Shown here piece by piece: positions 1 to 7,300 of a stretch of DNA of 30,865 bases. The notes under the pieces were generated by a model. That model ran no database searches and had not been told where the DNA came from. It saw only the letters and a list, made by a program, of their open reading frames with translations. The translations under genes and the position numbers were made by a program. Numbering within the stretch: the first letter of the stretch is position 1; every line of letters starts with the position of its first letter. Source of the DNA: Lachnospiraceae bacterium UBA7093 (GTDB taxonomy: Bacteria > Bacillota > Clostridia > Lachnospirales > Lachnospiraceae); contig DKYT01000002.1 in assembly GCA_002492465.1 (NCBI GenBank), positions 1 to 30,865 of the forward strand, read 5' to 3'.

Positions 1-189
1 TTCTGTACCAATATGGCAAATGCAGGAATGGACATTAAGACATTGCAGTATGTAATGGGACATTCCGATGTAGGTGTTACACTGAATGTTTATACTCATG
101 CCAGCTTTGACCGTGCGGCGGAGCAGATGGCAAAGATTTTAGACTTCAAAGAAGCGGATATTCATGGAAAACAGAGAAAATCAGGTTGA
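1..189 (+). CDS. Tyrosine recombinase/integrase, C-terminal fragment (5' end outside window)
   Basis: The frame is open from base 1 to a TGA at 187-189 and gives the last 62 residues of a phage/ICE-type tyrosine recombinase. The end of the catalytic domain is visible: LQYVMGHSDVGVTLNVYTH carries the conserved His of the GH box (residue 21 of the fragment) and the nucleophilic Tyr (residue 31). The Arg and first His of the R-H-R-H-Y set would lie upstream of the window. The tail after Tyr, ending in a basic stretch, is typical of Tn916-like or other conjugative-element integrases in Firmicutes. Such integrases usually sit at the very end of their element, next to the attachment site, and the direct repeats just downstream fit this. 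I infer that an integrated element extends leftward from base 1. The gene could also be a relic, because only its 3' end is visible. Confidence 0.9.
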   Translation, partial: FCTNMANAGMDIKTLQYVMGHSDVGVTLNVYTHASFDRAAEQMAKILDFKEADIHGKQRKSG

Positions 190-201
190 GAAATATACCA
201 A

Positions 202-225
202 TCTACTACACCAATTACTACACCA
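202..225. repeat. Two 12-bp direct repeats beside the integrase 3' end, candidate integrase arm or att-flank sites
   Basis: Two adjacent 12-bp units (202-213 and 214-225) share the ten bases TACTACACCA. They begin 12 bases after the integrase stop. Tyrosine integrases of conjugative elements bind short direct repeats (arm sites) near the ends of their elements, so these are candidate arm-type sites. A small inverted pair, TGCGTA (240-245) and TACGCA (260-265), follows. The rest of 190-352 is AT-rich and non-coding, with a weak imperfect hairpin around 304-325. I cannot locate the core att crossover without the other end of the element. Confidence 0.45.
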
Positions 226-352
226 TTTGCCCGTAAATTTGCGTAGATTTATAACGGATTACGCAGATTAAGGGTAAAACACAAAAAATGAAAAAAGCGC
301 CGGAAAGCTTGAAAAATCAAGGTTTGAAGGCTTATGAAGGGATATAAAAGAT

Positions 353-844
353 ATGATAAAAATATTATTCGTCTGCCACGGCAACATCTGCCGTTCCCCC
401 ATGGCAGAGTTCATCCTAAAGGACATGGTTCAAAAACAGCACATATCCAATCATTTCCTTATCGCCTCCGCCGCCACCAGTACAGAGGAAATCTGGAACG
501 GCATCGGCAATCCGGTCTACCCACCCGCCAGGGAAGAGCTGGCACGGCATGGGATCGGCTGCGACGGTAAGCGTGCCGTACAGCTGAAGAGATCTGACTA
601 CGACGACTATGATTACCTGATCGGTATGGACACTATGAATATCCGCAATATGGAGCGGATAACCGGGCATAAGCGAGGAGAAAATCCGGACAAAATCCGC
701 CTTCTTTTAGAATATACAGGGCGAATGGACAGTATTTCAGATCCCTGGTACAGCGGGAATTTTGAAGTCACTTACGAGGACTTGGTGGAAGGCTGTCAGG
801 CATTTCTGAGACATTTGAAAGAAACAGGGAAGTTAGGGGAATGA
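353..844 (+). CDS. Low-molecular-weight protein-tyrosine phosphatase
   Basis: The 163-residue protein has the full LMW-PTP layout and length. The N-terminal P-loop CHGNICRS (C8-X5-R14) supplies the nucleophilic Cys and the phosphate-binding Arg. The C-terminal DPWYSGNF supplies the general acid Asp130, in the usual D-P-(Y/W) context. A GMD segment precedes a region involved in substrate access. The enzyme is cytosolic and hydrolyses phosphotyrosine or related phosphoester substrates. In Gram-positive bacteria such enzymes often oppose BY-kinases in capsule control, or act on arginine phosphate, and the sequence does not decide which. The start at 353 is supported by GAAGGG at 336-341. No BY-kinase is nearby. 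The stop overlaps the next gene by ATGA, so translation is probably coupled to the small membrane protein at 841. Confidence 0.92.
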   Translation: MIKILFVCHGNICRSPMAEFILKDMVQKQHISNHFLIASAATSTEEIWNGIGNPVYPPAREELARHGIGCDGKRAVQLKRSDYDDYDYLIGMDTMNIRNMERITGHKRGENPDKIRLLLEYTGRMDSISDPWYSGNFEVTYEDLVEGCQAFLRHLKETGKLGE

Positions 845-1245
845 CACCGATAAAAACGATGAGAATTTTACCCTGTGCCGCCGGTTTTATGGGACTGGCA
901 GCAGGGGTATTTATATGGCGTTGCGCATTAACTGCATTTTTATGGGCAGGATGGGGCGGTTTTGGCGGCGTTTCAATGGAATACACTGCCCGGGGAGAGC
1001 GAGCCGGACAGTTTCTTTTAGGCGCACCGGCATTGCTCCTGTTTTTTCTTTTACTGATTCGACTGGGTAGAAACATAATCAAAAAGGCAACAATAAGCCG
1101 CTATGGAAAAGATCTTTTCTTTTTCATAGCGGCAGTTGGTGCAGGAATTATCCTTTTTTATATGCCAGAGCCTCGCCGGATGATTGTAGACGCTATTTCC
1201 CGTGGTATTGTGCAGGCAGGGTGGATGCAGTATCCGGCGCCCTGA
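841..1245 (+). CDS. Small hydrophobic membrane protein of unknown function
   Basis: The 134-residue protein has three hydrophobic stretches (about residues 8-38, 56-74 and 91-108), separated by a Gly/Trp-rich segment with a short charged stretch and by a basic cytoplasmic-looking loop (RLGRNIIKKATISRYGK). I do not recognise a family. Its ATG at 841 overlaps the phosphatase stop (ATGA), a classic translational coupling arrangement, so it is probably co-expressed with that enzyme and may act with it at the membrane. The alternative is a merely adjacent gene. The coding call rests on the overlap, uninterrupted frame and coherent hydrophobic pattern. The stop at 1245 is about 50 bases from the convergent epimerase-like gene. 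Confidence 0.7.
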   Translation: MTPIKTMRILPCAAGFMGLAAGVFIWRCALTAFLWAGWGGFGGVSMEYTARGERAGQFLLGAPALLLFFLLLIRLGRNIIKKATISRYGKDLFFFIAAVGAGIILFYMPEPRRMIVDAISRGIVQAGWMQYPAP

Positions 1246-1297
1246 CTGCGGGGATATATACGGCAATTTCGTAATGCGCCTGAATAGGACTTATCCA

Positions 1298-2320
1298 TCA
1301 GCCCTTGCCTTGGATCATCCGCTTTGCCGCATCCATTGCGGACACCACTTGATCGCACCAGGCATCAAAATCAGGATCTTCTCTTTGACATTCCGGATGA
1401 GAAAGTACATAGGCAACCGTTTTTTTGATTCCCTGATCTGCGCGGACAGTGGCGGTAAATCCCGGCACCAGCCGTTTAAGCTTGCTGTTGTCAAATACCA
1501 CCGTATTTGCCTTATCGCCCAGCAGACTTCCTCTGAAATCATAAGGACTGCAGGCATCCAGAAATTCCGAGGAAACATGGATGGCATTTAATGCAACGCC
1601 CAAAGCATCTGCAATGATCTGATAGATCTGATTCCAGGTGAGAGATTCATCCGATGTAATCTGTACTGCCTCTCCAATGGCATGTATATTTCCCACAAGC
1701 CCTGCGAAGCCTTTGGCAAAATCGGAACTGTGAGTCAATGTCCACAAGGAGGTGCCGTCTCCGTGGATGATAACCGGTTTGCCCTCCTGCATTCTTTTGA
1801 GAATAGAATAGCTTCCTGCCGCGCCGTGAACGCCAAGGGGTACCGAGCGCTCAGAGTAAGTATGGCTTGGGCGTACGATGGTAATGGGAAATCCGGATTC
1901 CCGATAGAGCCGCATCAGGTATTCTTCCCCTGCAATTTTATTTCTGGAGTATTCCCAGTAGGGATTGGCAAGAGGAGTGCCTTCGGTGATGCGGAAATCG
2001 GAGAGGGGCTTTTGGTAAGCGGAGGCGGAGCTGATATAAATAAACTGCCTGGTTTTACCTCCAAAGAGCCTGTAATCCCGCTCCAGCTGGGCAGGGGTAA
2101 AAGCGATAAAATCAGCCACTGTGTCAAATTCCAGATCCCGGATCAGCCCTGAAACGGTATCCTCATCGTTGATATCAGCCGTCAGTGTCACAAGATCCCC
2201 GGTAAGATCTACGTTCCGATTGCCCCGGTTTAAAAGATACAGGGTATGTCCCTGAGAAAGAAGCAGCCGCGAGATGGCTGTACTGATCGTGCCGGTTCCG
2301 CCAATAAAAAGTATTTTCAT
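1298..2320 (-). CDS. NAD-dependent epimerase/dehydratase-like protein (extended/atypical SDR)
   Basis: The 340-residue protein begins with a Rossmann fold and glycine motif GGTGTIS (residues 7-13). A Tyr-x-x-x-Lys catalytic pair follows at Y124/K128 in YSRNK, and a serine-rich strand (YISSASAY, about 95-102) lies at the usual catalytic Ser position. These mark the nucleotide-sugar epimerase/SDR superfamily. Length and sequence texture resemble the atypical SDR group related to plant chloroplast RNA-binding and isoflavone-reductase-like proteins. Substrate cannot be deduced. The minus-strand start is supported by GGAGGA about 7 bases upstream. It is transcribed alone, convergent with the phosphatase pair and divergent from the chemoreceptor, with the large palindromic element lying upstream of its start. 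Confidence 0.85.
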   Translation of the reverse strand: MKILFIGGTGTISTAISRLLLSQGHTLYLLNRGNRNVDLTGDLVTLTADINDEDTVSGLIRDLEFDTVADFIAFTPAQLERDYRLFGGKTRQFIYISSASAYQKPLSDFRITEGTPLANPYWEYSRNKIAGEEYLMRLYRESGFPITIVRPSHTYSERSVPLGVHGAAGSYSILKRMQEGKPVIIHGDGTSLWTLTHSSDFAKGFAGLVGNIHAIGEAVQITSDESLTWNQIYQIIADALGVALNAIHVSSEFLDACSPYDFRGSLLGDKANTVVFDNSKLKRLVPGFTATVRADQGIKKTVAYVLSHPECQREDPDFDAWCDQVVSAMDAAKRMIQGKG

Positions 2321-2369
2321 TCCGATTCCTCCATAAACGATAAAATGCTGAATTAAAAAGTATGCTTAT

Positions 2370-2375
2370 ATTATA
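2370..2375 (-). promoter_or_regulatory. Possible -10 box for the epimerase-like gene
   Basis: The minus strand reads TATAAT here, about 50 bases before the start codon at 2320, inside an AT-rich stretch. I find no good -35 hexamer at 16-18 bases, so this is a weak candidate. Confidence 0.3.
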
Positions 2376-2444
2376 CTGATTCAAAAGAAAAAAGAACAGA
2401 CAAATTTACAGCTTACCGGATCGAAATATATTTTAGGCTGATTC

Positions 2445-2782
2445 GGCTTTAGCAGTCCGCCTTGGCGTCCGGATACGTATTACGCCATGCCGTCAGGAGG
2501 AAAGTCCATTGGCATATGCAGATACAGGACTGAGCTCAAAATTGGATTTTCACTAACGGAATGGGGAAGATATCTAAAACTTTACGGGTCGGGGTCTAGC
2601 GGCGTCCCTGCCGCAGGCCCCTGGTTCTGCCATCCGTGGCAGAACCACCCTGATCTTTTCGCCATTCCGTAAGTGAAATAACCAATTTCTCGCCAAAGTC
2701 CTGTATCTGCATATGCCAATGGGCTTCCTCCTGACGGCATGGCGTAATACGTATCCGGACGCCAAGGCGGACTGCTATAGCC
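2445..2782. repeat. 338-bp near-palindromic intergenic element (about 86-bp arms)
   Basis: The left arm at 2445-2531 is almost an exact reverse complement of the right arm at 2697-2782. There is one substitution near the outer end and a one-base indel plus one substitution near the GGAGGAA stretch. A second, less perfect pairing continues inward (about 2538-2566 with 2661-2691, both containing CGGAATGG-type sequence). The centre holds two small hairpins, 2591-2621 and 2623-2646. Short open frames run through both strands but change frame and share no start or RBS. Arm complementarity, rather than coding, appears to be conserved. It may be a dispersed repeat (MITE-like) or a structured RNA. 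It occupies most of the 566-bp gap between the epimerase-like gene and the chemoreceptor. Confidence 0.85.
2591..2646 (-). other. Twin hairpins with GGA-containing loops in the core of the palindromic element (minus-strand reading)
   Basis: Read on the minus strand, the first hairpin has a perfect 10-bp stem with loop CGGA (+ strand 2623-2646). The second has an outer 7-bp stem (one G-U) and an inner GCGGC/GCCGC stem with loop AGGGAC (+ strand 2591-2621). Both loops with their closing pairs fit CANGGANG (CACGGATG and CAGGGACG). That is the hairpin-loop form bound by CsrA/RsmE proteins. The structures are read directly; recognition by any protein is inference. Confidence 0.5.
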
Positions 2783-2807
2783 AACTACAAACCCATGCAA
2801 ATAATGA

Positions 2808-2836
2808 TTGTAAAATAAACAGAAAAAAGCTATAAT
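2808..2836 (+). promoter_or_regulatory. Sigma-A-type promoter for the chemoreceptor gene
   Basis: TTGTAA (2808-2813), a 17-base spacer and a consensus TATAAT (2831-2836) lie about 50 bases before the ATG at 2887. I see no flagellar sigma-factor consensus, so expression is probably housekeeping-type. Confidence 0.6.
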
Positions 2837-2886
2837 AAAATCACGAGTGAGTTCGAGAATATATTGGCTGATTTAAGGAGGTTTTT

Positions 2887-4140
2887 ATGAAGGAACAACA
2901 GAGTTTCAAAAAGAAAATTAAGTACCTGTTTACACTGCTGTGTATTATTTTTGCAGTTTCGGAGGTGTCGGCTATTTTAGGAATCCTGGGCATAGGAAAT
3001 GCCGTTGTGCAGATTGTGTTCAGGCTGATTGTGCTGGCAGTGATTATCATAGTAGCGACCAGGGGCTATAAGACCCTTTCGGCAAATATGGTGGATCCGT
3101 TGATTGAGATGGATCATGCGGTGAAGGGGCTTGCAGTGGGAGACTTGAGCGTGGAAGTTACCTATGAGTCGGAGAACGAGCTGGGTACGCTGGCGGAAAG
3201 CCTGCGCCAGACAGTTAACATGATGAAAGCGCTGTTAACAGACCTGACCTCCATTCTGGGCGAATTCCGAAAAGGAAATTTTAACGTCCAAAGCGAGCAT
3301 CCCGAGGCATACATAGGCGATTTTTCCGTTCTGTTGGAAGAACTGCTGTCCCTTATCCAGGGCTTTAGCGATACCATGAAAAACATTGACAATGCAGCCG
3401 ATCAGGTAGCGGAGGGAGCAGACGGTCTTGCCATGAGTTCCCAGGAGCTTGCCCAGGGAGCAGCCGATCAGGCGGCATCCATTGAGGAGCTTTTGGCTAC
3501 CGTTACGGAAGTAACCGAACAGGTACATGAAAATACAACCACTACTATGAAAGCGCATAACAATGCCAAGGTTATTGGCGAACAGGCGAAGATCAGCCAG
3601 GGCAAGATGAAAGAGCTGACCGACGCTATGGAAACCATCAAAGAAACTTCCAGTGAAATCAGCAATATTATTGTGGATATAGAAGAAATTGCCTCCCAGA
3701 CAAACCTCCTTTCCCTGAATGCGGCAATTGAGGCGGCGAGGGCAGGAGATGCAGGTAAAGGCTTTGCGGTTGTGGCGGACCAGATCAGAAAGCTTGCGGA
3801 AGACAGCGCAAACTCTGCCGTTACCACCAAGGAACTGATCGATAAGTCCATCCGCGAGGTGCAAAGAGGCAACGAAATTACGGAGCAGACAGCGGAATCC
3901 TTAAACAGCGTGATCAGCGAGATGGACAATATTGTTCTTGCGGTTGCCAATATCCGTACGGCATCTGAAAAGCAGGCGGTATCTGTCAGCGAAATCGAAA
4001 AGGGCTTTGAAGCCATCAGCGCAGTTGTGGAGAATAACTCGGCAGCAGCGGAGGAGACCTCGGCAACCAGCGAAGAGCTTTCAGCACAGGCATATGCTCT
4101 TAAGGGAATGGTAGAGCACTTCCAGCTTCGTGAATCATAA
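2887..4140 (+). CDS. Methyl-accepting chemotaxis protein lacking an extracellular sensor domain
   Basis: The 417-residue protein has two adjacent transmembrane segments (about 12-34 and 36-58) joined by only a few residues. A HAMP-like linker follows (about 61-115), then a long coiled-coil signalling domain. The highly conserved hairpin tip that contacts CheA/CheW is at about 265-306 and includes SQTNLLSLNAAIEAARAG and GFAVVADQIRKLAEDS. Glu/Gln-rich heptads on both sides could be methylation sites. No periplasmic ligand domain is present, so the input is probably membrane state, an intracellular cue or a partner protein. AAGGAGG at 2875-2881 sets the start, and a good promoter precedes it. 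No che or flagellar genes are in the window. It is convergent with the flippase gene, with 14 bases between stops. Confidence 0.95.
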   Translation: MKEQQSFKKKIKYLFTLLCIIFAVSEVSAILGILGIGNAVVQIVFRLIVLAVIIIVATRGYKTLSANMVDPLIEMDHAVKGLAVGDLSVEVTYESENELGTLAESLRQTVNMMKALLTDLTSILGEFRKGNFNVQSEHPEAYIGDFSVLLEELLSLIQGFSDTMKNIDNAADQVAEGADGLAMSSQELAQGAADQAASIEELLATVTEVTEQVHENTTTTMKAHNNAKVIGEQAKISQGKMKELTDAMETIKETSSEISNIIVDIEEIASQTNLLSLNAAIEAARAGDAGKGFAVVADQIRKLAEDSANSAVTTKELIDKSIREVQRGNEITEQTAESLNSVISEMDNIVLAVANIRTASEKQAVSVSEIEKGFEAISAVVENNSAAAEETSATSEELSAQAYALKGMVEHFQLRES

Positions 4141-4154
4141 GCCGTTGGCTCAGG

Positions 4155-5495
4155 TTAACGGTATTTGCGGACGGCATACATACATAGCAGGGTTTGGACC
4201 GCCTGGCTTACCAGCAATCCCCAGAGGTACCCGTGGATGCCCCAGAGGGGAATGCCAAAGAAGACGAAGCCCAGCCTTACCAGAAGGCTCAGCATACTGT
4301 AGATAAAGGTGAGTCCTGTCTTACCCAGTCCGTTTAAAATGCTTCCCAGCGTGCTGGCAATATACATAAGGGGGCAGAGGAAGCTTAAAATCAGGATGAA
4401 ATCTCCTGCAAGACTGCTTTGGTACAGAAGATTGCCCAGAAATTTTCCGGAGCACAGGAAAATAAAAGTAAACAAAATACCTAAAAGAAAGCCGTAGCGT
4501 ATGGATTTATGCACGGCTTTTTTGATGGTGCCTGTATTGTCGGCGGCATCCGCTTCCGACACAATGGGCAGGAGAAGGACGCAGATGGAGTTGGTGATCG
4601 CGCCCGGGAACAGGATCAGGGGCAGAGACATTCCGGTGAGAACGCCGTAAACGCCAAGAGCGCTTGCATTGTCATAACCGTAACACATTAATCTGTTTGG
4701 AATGAAGATTGCCTCTACGCTCTGGAGAAAATTAATAATAACCCGGTTTAAGGACAGGGGGATGGCAAGCTTTAAAAGCCTTCTGGATGCCTCATAGTAG
4801 GAGGACAGGCTGCGGGGCAGAAGGAATCCATAATTGGAGGGCACAACCTGGGAAAAGTGCGCCCGCACGGCAATCAGGGAAACCAGCATGGAAGCACATT
4901 CTCCGATTACCAGCCCCACTACCGCAAAGCTGATGGTAGGCGTCATATTACGCTGGAGGCAGATATAGTAGATAATGTAAACGCTTCCCACCCGTATGAT
5001 CTGCTCGGAAAGCTGGCAGAGCGCCGGAACGGCGGTTTTTTTGATGCCGTAAAAATAACCGTTGATGCAGGAGTGAACCGTAGCCATGGGAATGGAAAGG
5101 GCGATGATGCGCAGGAGCGGAGCGGTTCTGGGTTCCAGTAAAAAGTGAACGGCAATTTCATCCCCATAGCAATAGATGCCTGCGGCGCAAAGGATGGAAA
5201 TGGTCATGGAGATGAGAAAGCCGCAGGAGAGATGGAGTACAGAAGAACGATAGTCCTTTGAAATCTCTTCTCCCGCTACATATTTGGAGATTGCAGTCTG
5301 CATGCCGGCAACAGTCAAAGAAAAGGAAAGGGCAAGCACAGGGGAGATCAGCTGGTAGATGCCCATCCCCTCGGCACCAAAAAGCCGGGAGAGAAAAATA
5401 CGATAAAAAAAACCGATAAACCGGCTTACAAAGCCGGTAGCTGTCAGAATAAGAGTTCCTGTGATAAGGGGATTGCTTTTTCGTAAGCGGAGCAT
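4155..5495 (-). CDS. SpoVB/MurJ-like polysaccharide flippase (MOP superfamily)
   Basis: The 446-residue protein has about 12 or more hydrophobic helices over its whole length. The opening TGTLILTATGFVSRFIGFFY with nearby SRLFGAEGMGIYQL is the signature N-terminus of the SpoVB/polysaccharide biosynthesis (MOP/MATE-like) family. Members flip lipid-linked oligosaccharides or peptidoglycan precursors across the membrane; SpoVB acts in spore cortex synthesis. It is shorter than typical SpoVB (about 520 residues), so it may be a paralogue with another lipid-linked substrate. The minus-strand start has AAGGGTGG a few bases upstream. It is divergent from the sulfur-relay operon and appears monocistronic. 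Assignment to the superfamily is firm; assignment to sporulation is only likely. Confidence 0.88.
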   Translation of the reverse strand: MLRLRKSNPLITGTLILTATGFVSRFIGFFYRIFLSRLFGAEGMGIYQLISPVLALSFSLTVAGMQTAISKYVAGEEISKDYRSSVLHLSCGFLISMTISILCAAGIYCYGDEIAVHFLLEPRTAPLLRIIALSIPMATVHSCINGYFYGIKKTAVPALCQLSEQIIRVGSVYIIYYICLQRNMTPTISFAVVGLVIGECASMLVSLIAVRAHFSQVVPSNYGFLLPRSLSSYYEASRRLLKLAIPLSLNRVIINFLQSVEAIFIPNRLMCYGYDNASALGVYGVLTGMSLPLILFPGAITNSICVLLLPIVSEADAADNTGTIKKAVHKSIRYGFLLGILFTFIFLCSGKFLGNLLYQSSLAGDFILILSFLCPLMYIASTLGSILNGLGKTGLTFIYSMLSLLVRLGFVFFGIPLWGIHGYLWGLLVSQAVQTLLCMYAVRKYR

Positions 5496-5544
5496 ATGTT
5501 ACCACCCTTAGCGCGTTATTGATAAATATATGCCGTTTCCTTTA

Positions 5545-5573
5545 TTGACAGAACAAACATGGGATGCTATAGT
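5545..5573 (+). promoter_or_regulatory. Strong sigma-A-type promoter for the nifS-nifU-mnmA operon
   Basis: A consensus TTGACA (5545-5550), a 17-base spacer and TATAGT (5568-5573) sit about 50 bases before the cysteine desulfurase start. I see no clear IscR-like or Rrf2-type inverted repeat here and no iscR gene in the window. Confidence 0.75.
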
Positions 5574-5623
5574 CAGAAATGAAAACATAGTAAAATGATA
5601 GGAATAGTAAAAGGAGTTGCATT

Positions 5624-6823
5624 ATGAGTCAAACAATTTATTTAGATAACGCGGCCACCACCCAAACAGCTCCCCAGGTTGTGGAGGCGATGCTTCCCTA
5701 TTTTTCGGAACATTATGGCAATGCCAGCAGTATTTATCATCTGGGGGCTGAAAGCAAAGAAGCGGTTACCCGGGTCCGGGACTGCATAGGGGCAAGCCTG
5801 AACGCCCAGCCGGAGGAGATTTATTTTACCTCAGGGGGAACAGAAGCGGATAACTGGGCGCTTATTGGGGCGGCGGAGGCGTACGGGGCAAAGGGGAAGC
5901 ATATGATTACTTCCGGGATCGAGCATCACGGAGTTCTCCATACCTGCCGCTATCTGGAGCAAAGGGGCTATGAAGTAACCTGTCTTCCGGTGAAGGAAGA
6001 TGGCAGGATAGATCTGGAGGCGTTAAAACAGGCGATCCGCCCTGATACGATCCTGATTTCAGTGATGTTTGCCAACAATGAAATCGGGACGCTGCAGCCC
6101 ATTGAAGAGATCGGCAGACTGGCGAAAGAAAGGGGGATCCTTTTTCACACCGACGCAGTGCAGGCGTACGGGCATATACCCATCGATGTGCAGGCGCTTT
6201 CCATCGACATGCTAAGCGCCAGCGGACATAAGTTTCATGGACCTAAGGGAATTGGATTTTTATACATCAGAAAAGGAATCAAGGTTCGCTCTTTTCTCCA
6301 TGGGGGAGCCCAGGAGAGAGGGCGGCGTGCCGGTACCGAGAATGTACCGGCTATTGTGGGGATGGGAGCCGCCGTTCAAATGGCATTTAACGGACTTTTG
6401 GAAAGAGCCGAAAAGGAGAGGCATTTAAGGGACTACCTGATTCAAAGGATCGAAAAGGAGATACCATACTGTCGGTTAAACGGACACCGGACAAGGAGGC
6501 TGCCCGGAAACATTCATTTCTGCTTCCGGTTTATTGAGGGAGAGTCTCTTTTGATGCTTCTTGACAGAAAAGGTATTTGCGCTTCCAGCGGCTCCGCCTG
6601 TACTTCAGGCTCCCTGGATCCCTCCCATGTGCTTCTGGCGATTGGACTTCCCCATGAAATTGCCCACGGTTCTCTGCGGCTTACTTTGAGTGAGGAGAAT
6701 ACCATAGAGGAATTGGATGAAACGGTGGAAGCAATTAAAGAAGCGGTAGAAAAACTAAGACAAATGTCTCCCCTTTATGAGGATTTCATAAAGCAGGAGA
6801 AAAACGGGCAGAAGGAGGAATAA
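5624..6823 (+). CDS. nifS: Cysteine desulfurase (NifS/IscS family)
   Basis: The 399-residue class V aminotransferase-fold PLP enzyme converts L-cysteine to alanine and a protein-bound persulfide. The PLP lysine is K203 in SASGHKFHGPKG. His101 in EHHGV and Asp177 in HTDAVQ are the usual cofactor contacts. The catalytic cysteine is C326 in SSGSACTSGS, on the longer mobile loop of group I (IscS/NifS) enzymes. AAGGAG at 5611-5616 fixes the start. The IscU/NifU gene starts three bases after the stop and mnmA follows, so it probably supplies sulfur both for Fe-S clusters and for tRNA 2-thiouridine. The C-terminal tail is Lys/Glu-rich and dispensable-looking. I am confident of the family; the symbol could equally be iscS. 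Confidence 0.96.
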   Translation: MSQTIYLDNAATTQTAPQVVEAMLPYFSEHYGNASSIYHLGAESKEAVTRVRDCIGASLNAQPEEIYFTSGGTEADNWALIGAAEAYGAKGKHMITSGIEHHGVLHTCRYLEQRGYEVTCLPVKEDGRIDLEALKQAIRPDTILISVMFANNEIGTLQPIEEIGRLAKERGILFHTDAVQAYGHIPIDVQALSIDMLSASGHKFHGPKGIGFLYIRKGIKVRSFLHGGAQERGRRAGTENVPAIVGMGAAVQMAFNGLLERAEKERHLRDYLIQRIEKEIPYCRLNGHRTRRLPGNIHFCFRFIEGESLLMLLDRKGICASSGSACTSGSLDPSHVLLAIGLPHEIAHGSLRLTLSEENTIEELDETVEAIKEAVEKLRQMSPLYEDFIKQEKNGQKEE

Positions 6824-6826
6824 GGT

Positions 6827-7264
6827 ATGTACAGTGAAAAGGTGATGGATCATTTTACCAATCCCAGAAATATGGGAGAAATAGAAAATCCCAGCGGAGT
6901 GGGAACAGTGGGAAATGCAAAATGCGGAGACATTATGCGGATTTATCTGGATATTGATGAAAATCATGTAATCCGGGAATGCAGATTTAAAACCTTCGGC
7001 TGCGGAGCAGCGGTGGCAACCAGCAGCATGGCGACGGAGCTTGTGAAGGGAAAGACCATAGAGGAGGCAATGGAGGTGACCAATCAGGCGGTGATGGAGG
7101 CGTTGGACGGACTGCCCCCTGTGAAGGTGCACTGCTCCCTTTTGGCGGAAGAGGCGATTCATGCGGCACTGTGGGATTATGCACAAAAGAACGGTATTGA
7201 AATAAAAGGGCTCAAGGAACCCAAGAAAGATATTCATGAGGACGAAGAGGAAGAAACCTACTGA
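6827..7264 (+). CDS. nifU: Fe-S cluster assembly scaffold (IscU/NifU N-domain type)
   Basis: The 145-residue protein is the stand-alone IscU-like scaffold on which [2Fe-2S] clusters are built from desulfurase-derived sulfur. The three ligand cysteines are at C33 (AKCGD, with the associated Asp35), C59 (FGCGAA) and C103 (VHCSLLAEEA). The YSEKVMDHFTNPRN opening is characteristic. The C-terminus carries an acidic tail (EDEEEET). The start lies three bases after the nifS stop, with AGGAGG inside the end of nifS, so the two are co-translated. The distal C-terminal Nfu domain and the ferredoxin domain of full-length NifU are absent, as is usual in Clostridia. Confidence 0.95.
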   Translation: MYSEKVMDHFTNPRNMGEIENPSGVGTVGNAKCGDIMRIYLDIDENHVIRECRFKTFGCGAAVATSSMATELVKGKTIEEAMEVTNQAVMEALDGLPPVKVHCSLLAEEAIHAALWDYAQKNGIEIKGLKEPKKDIHEDEEEETY

Positions 7265-7300
7265 CAGAAATAAGTGGCAGGCGGTTTGGGAAAGGAAATT

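Noticed and set aside
2487..2800. Small open frames of 61-72 codons on both strands of the palindromic element
   Set aside because: They arise from the paired arms, overlap each other in several frames and lack ribosome binding sites, so they were not called as genes.
3235..3864. 209-codon open frame on the minus strand inside the chemoreceptor gene
   Set aside because: It lies antisense to a protein with complete family motifs, has no RBS or recognisable domain and is Cys/Leu-rich in a way typical of antisense frames.
4142..4161. Bidirectional terminator between the convergent chemoreceptor and flippase genes
   Set aside because: Only a 5-bp stem (CCGTT/AACGG) and no T-run, too weak to call.
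7274..7300. GTG start nine codons upstream for mnmA
   Set aside because: It has no ribosome binding site; AAAGGA before ATG 7301 and the family N-terminus fit the later start.
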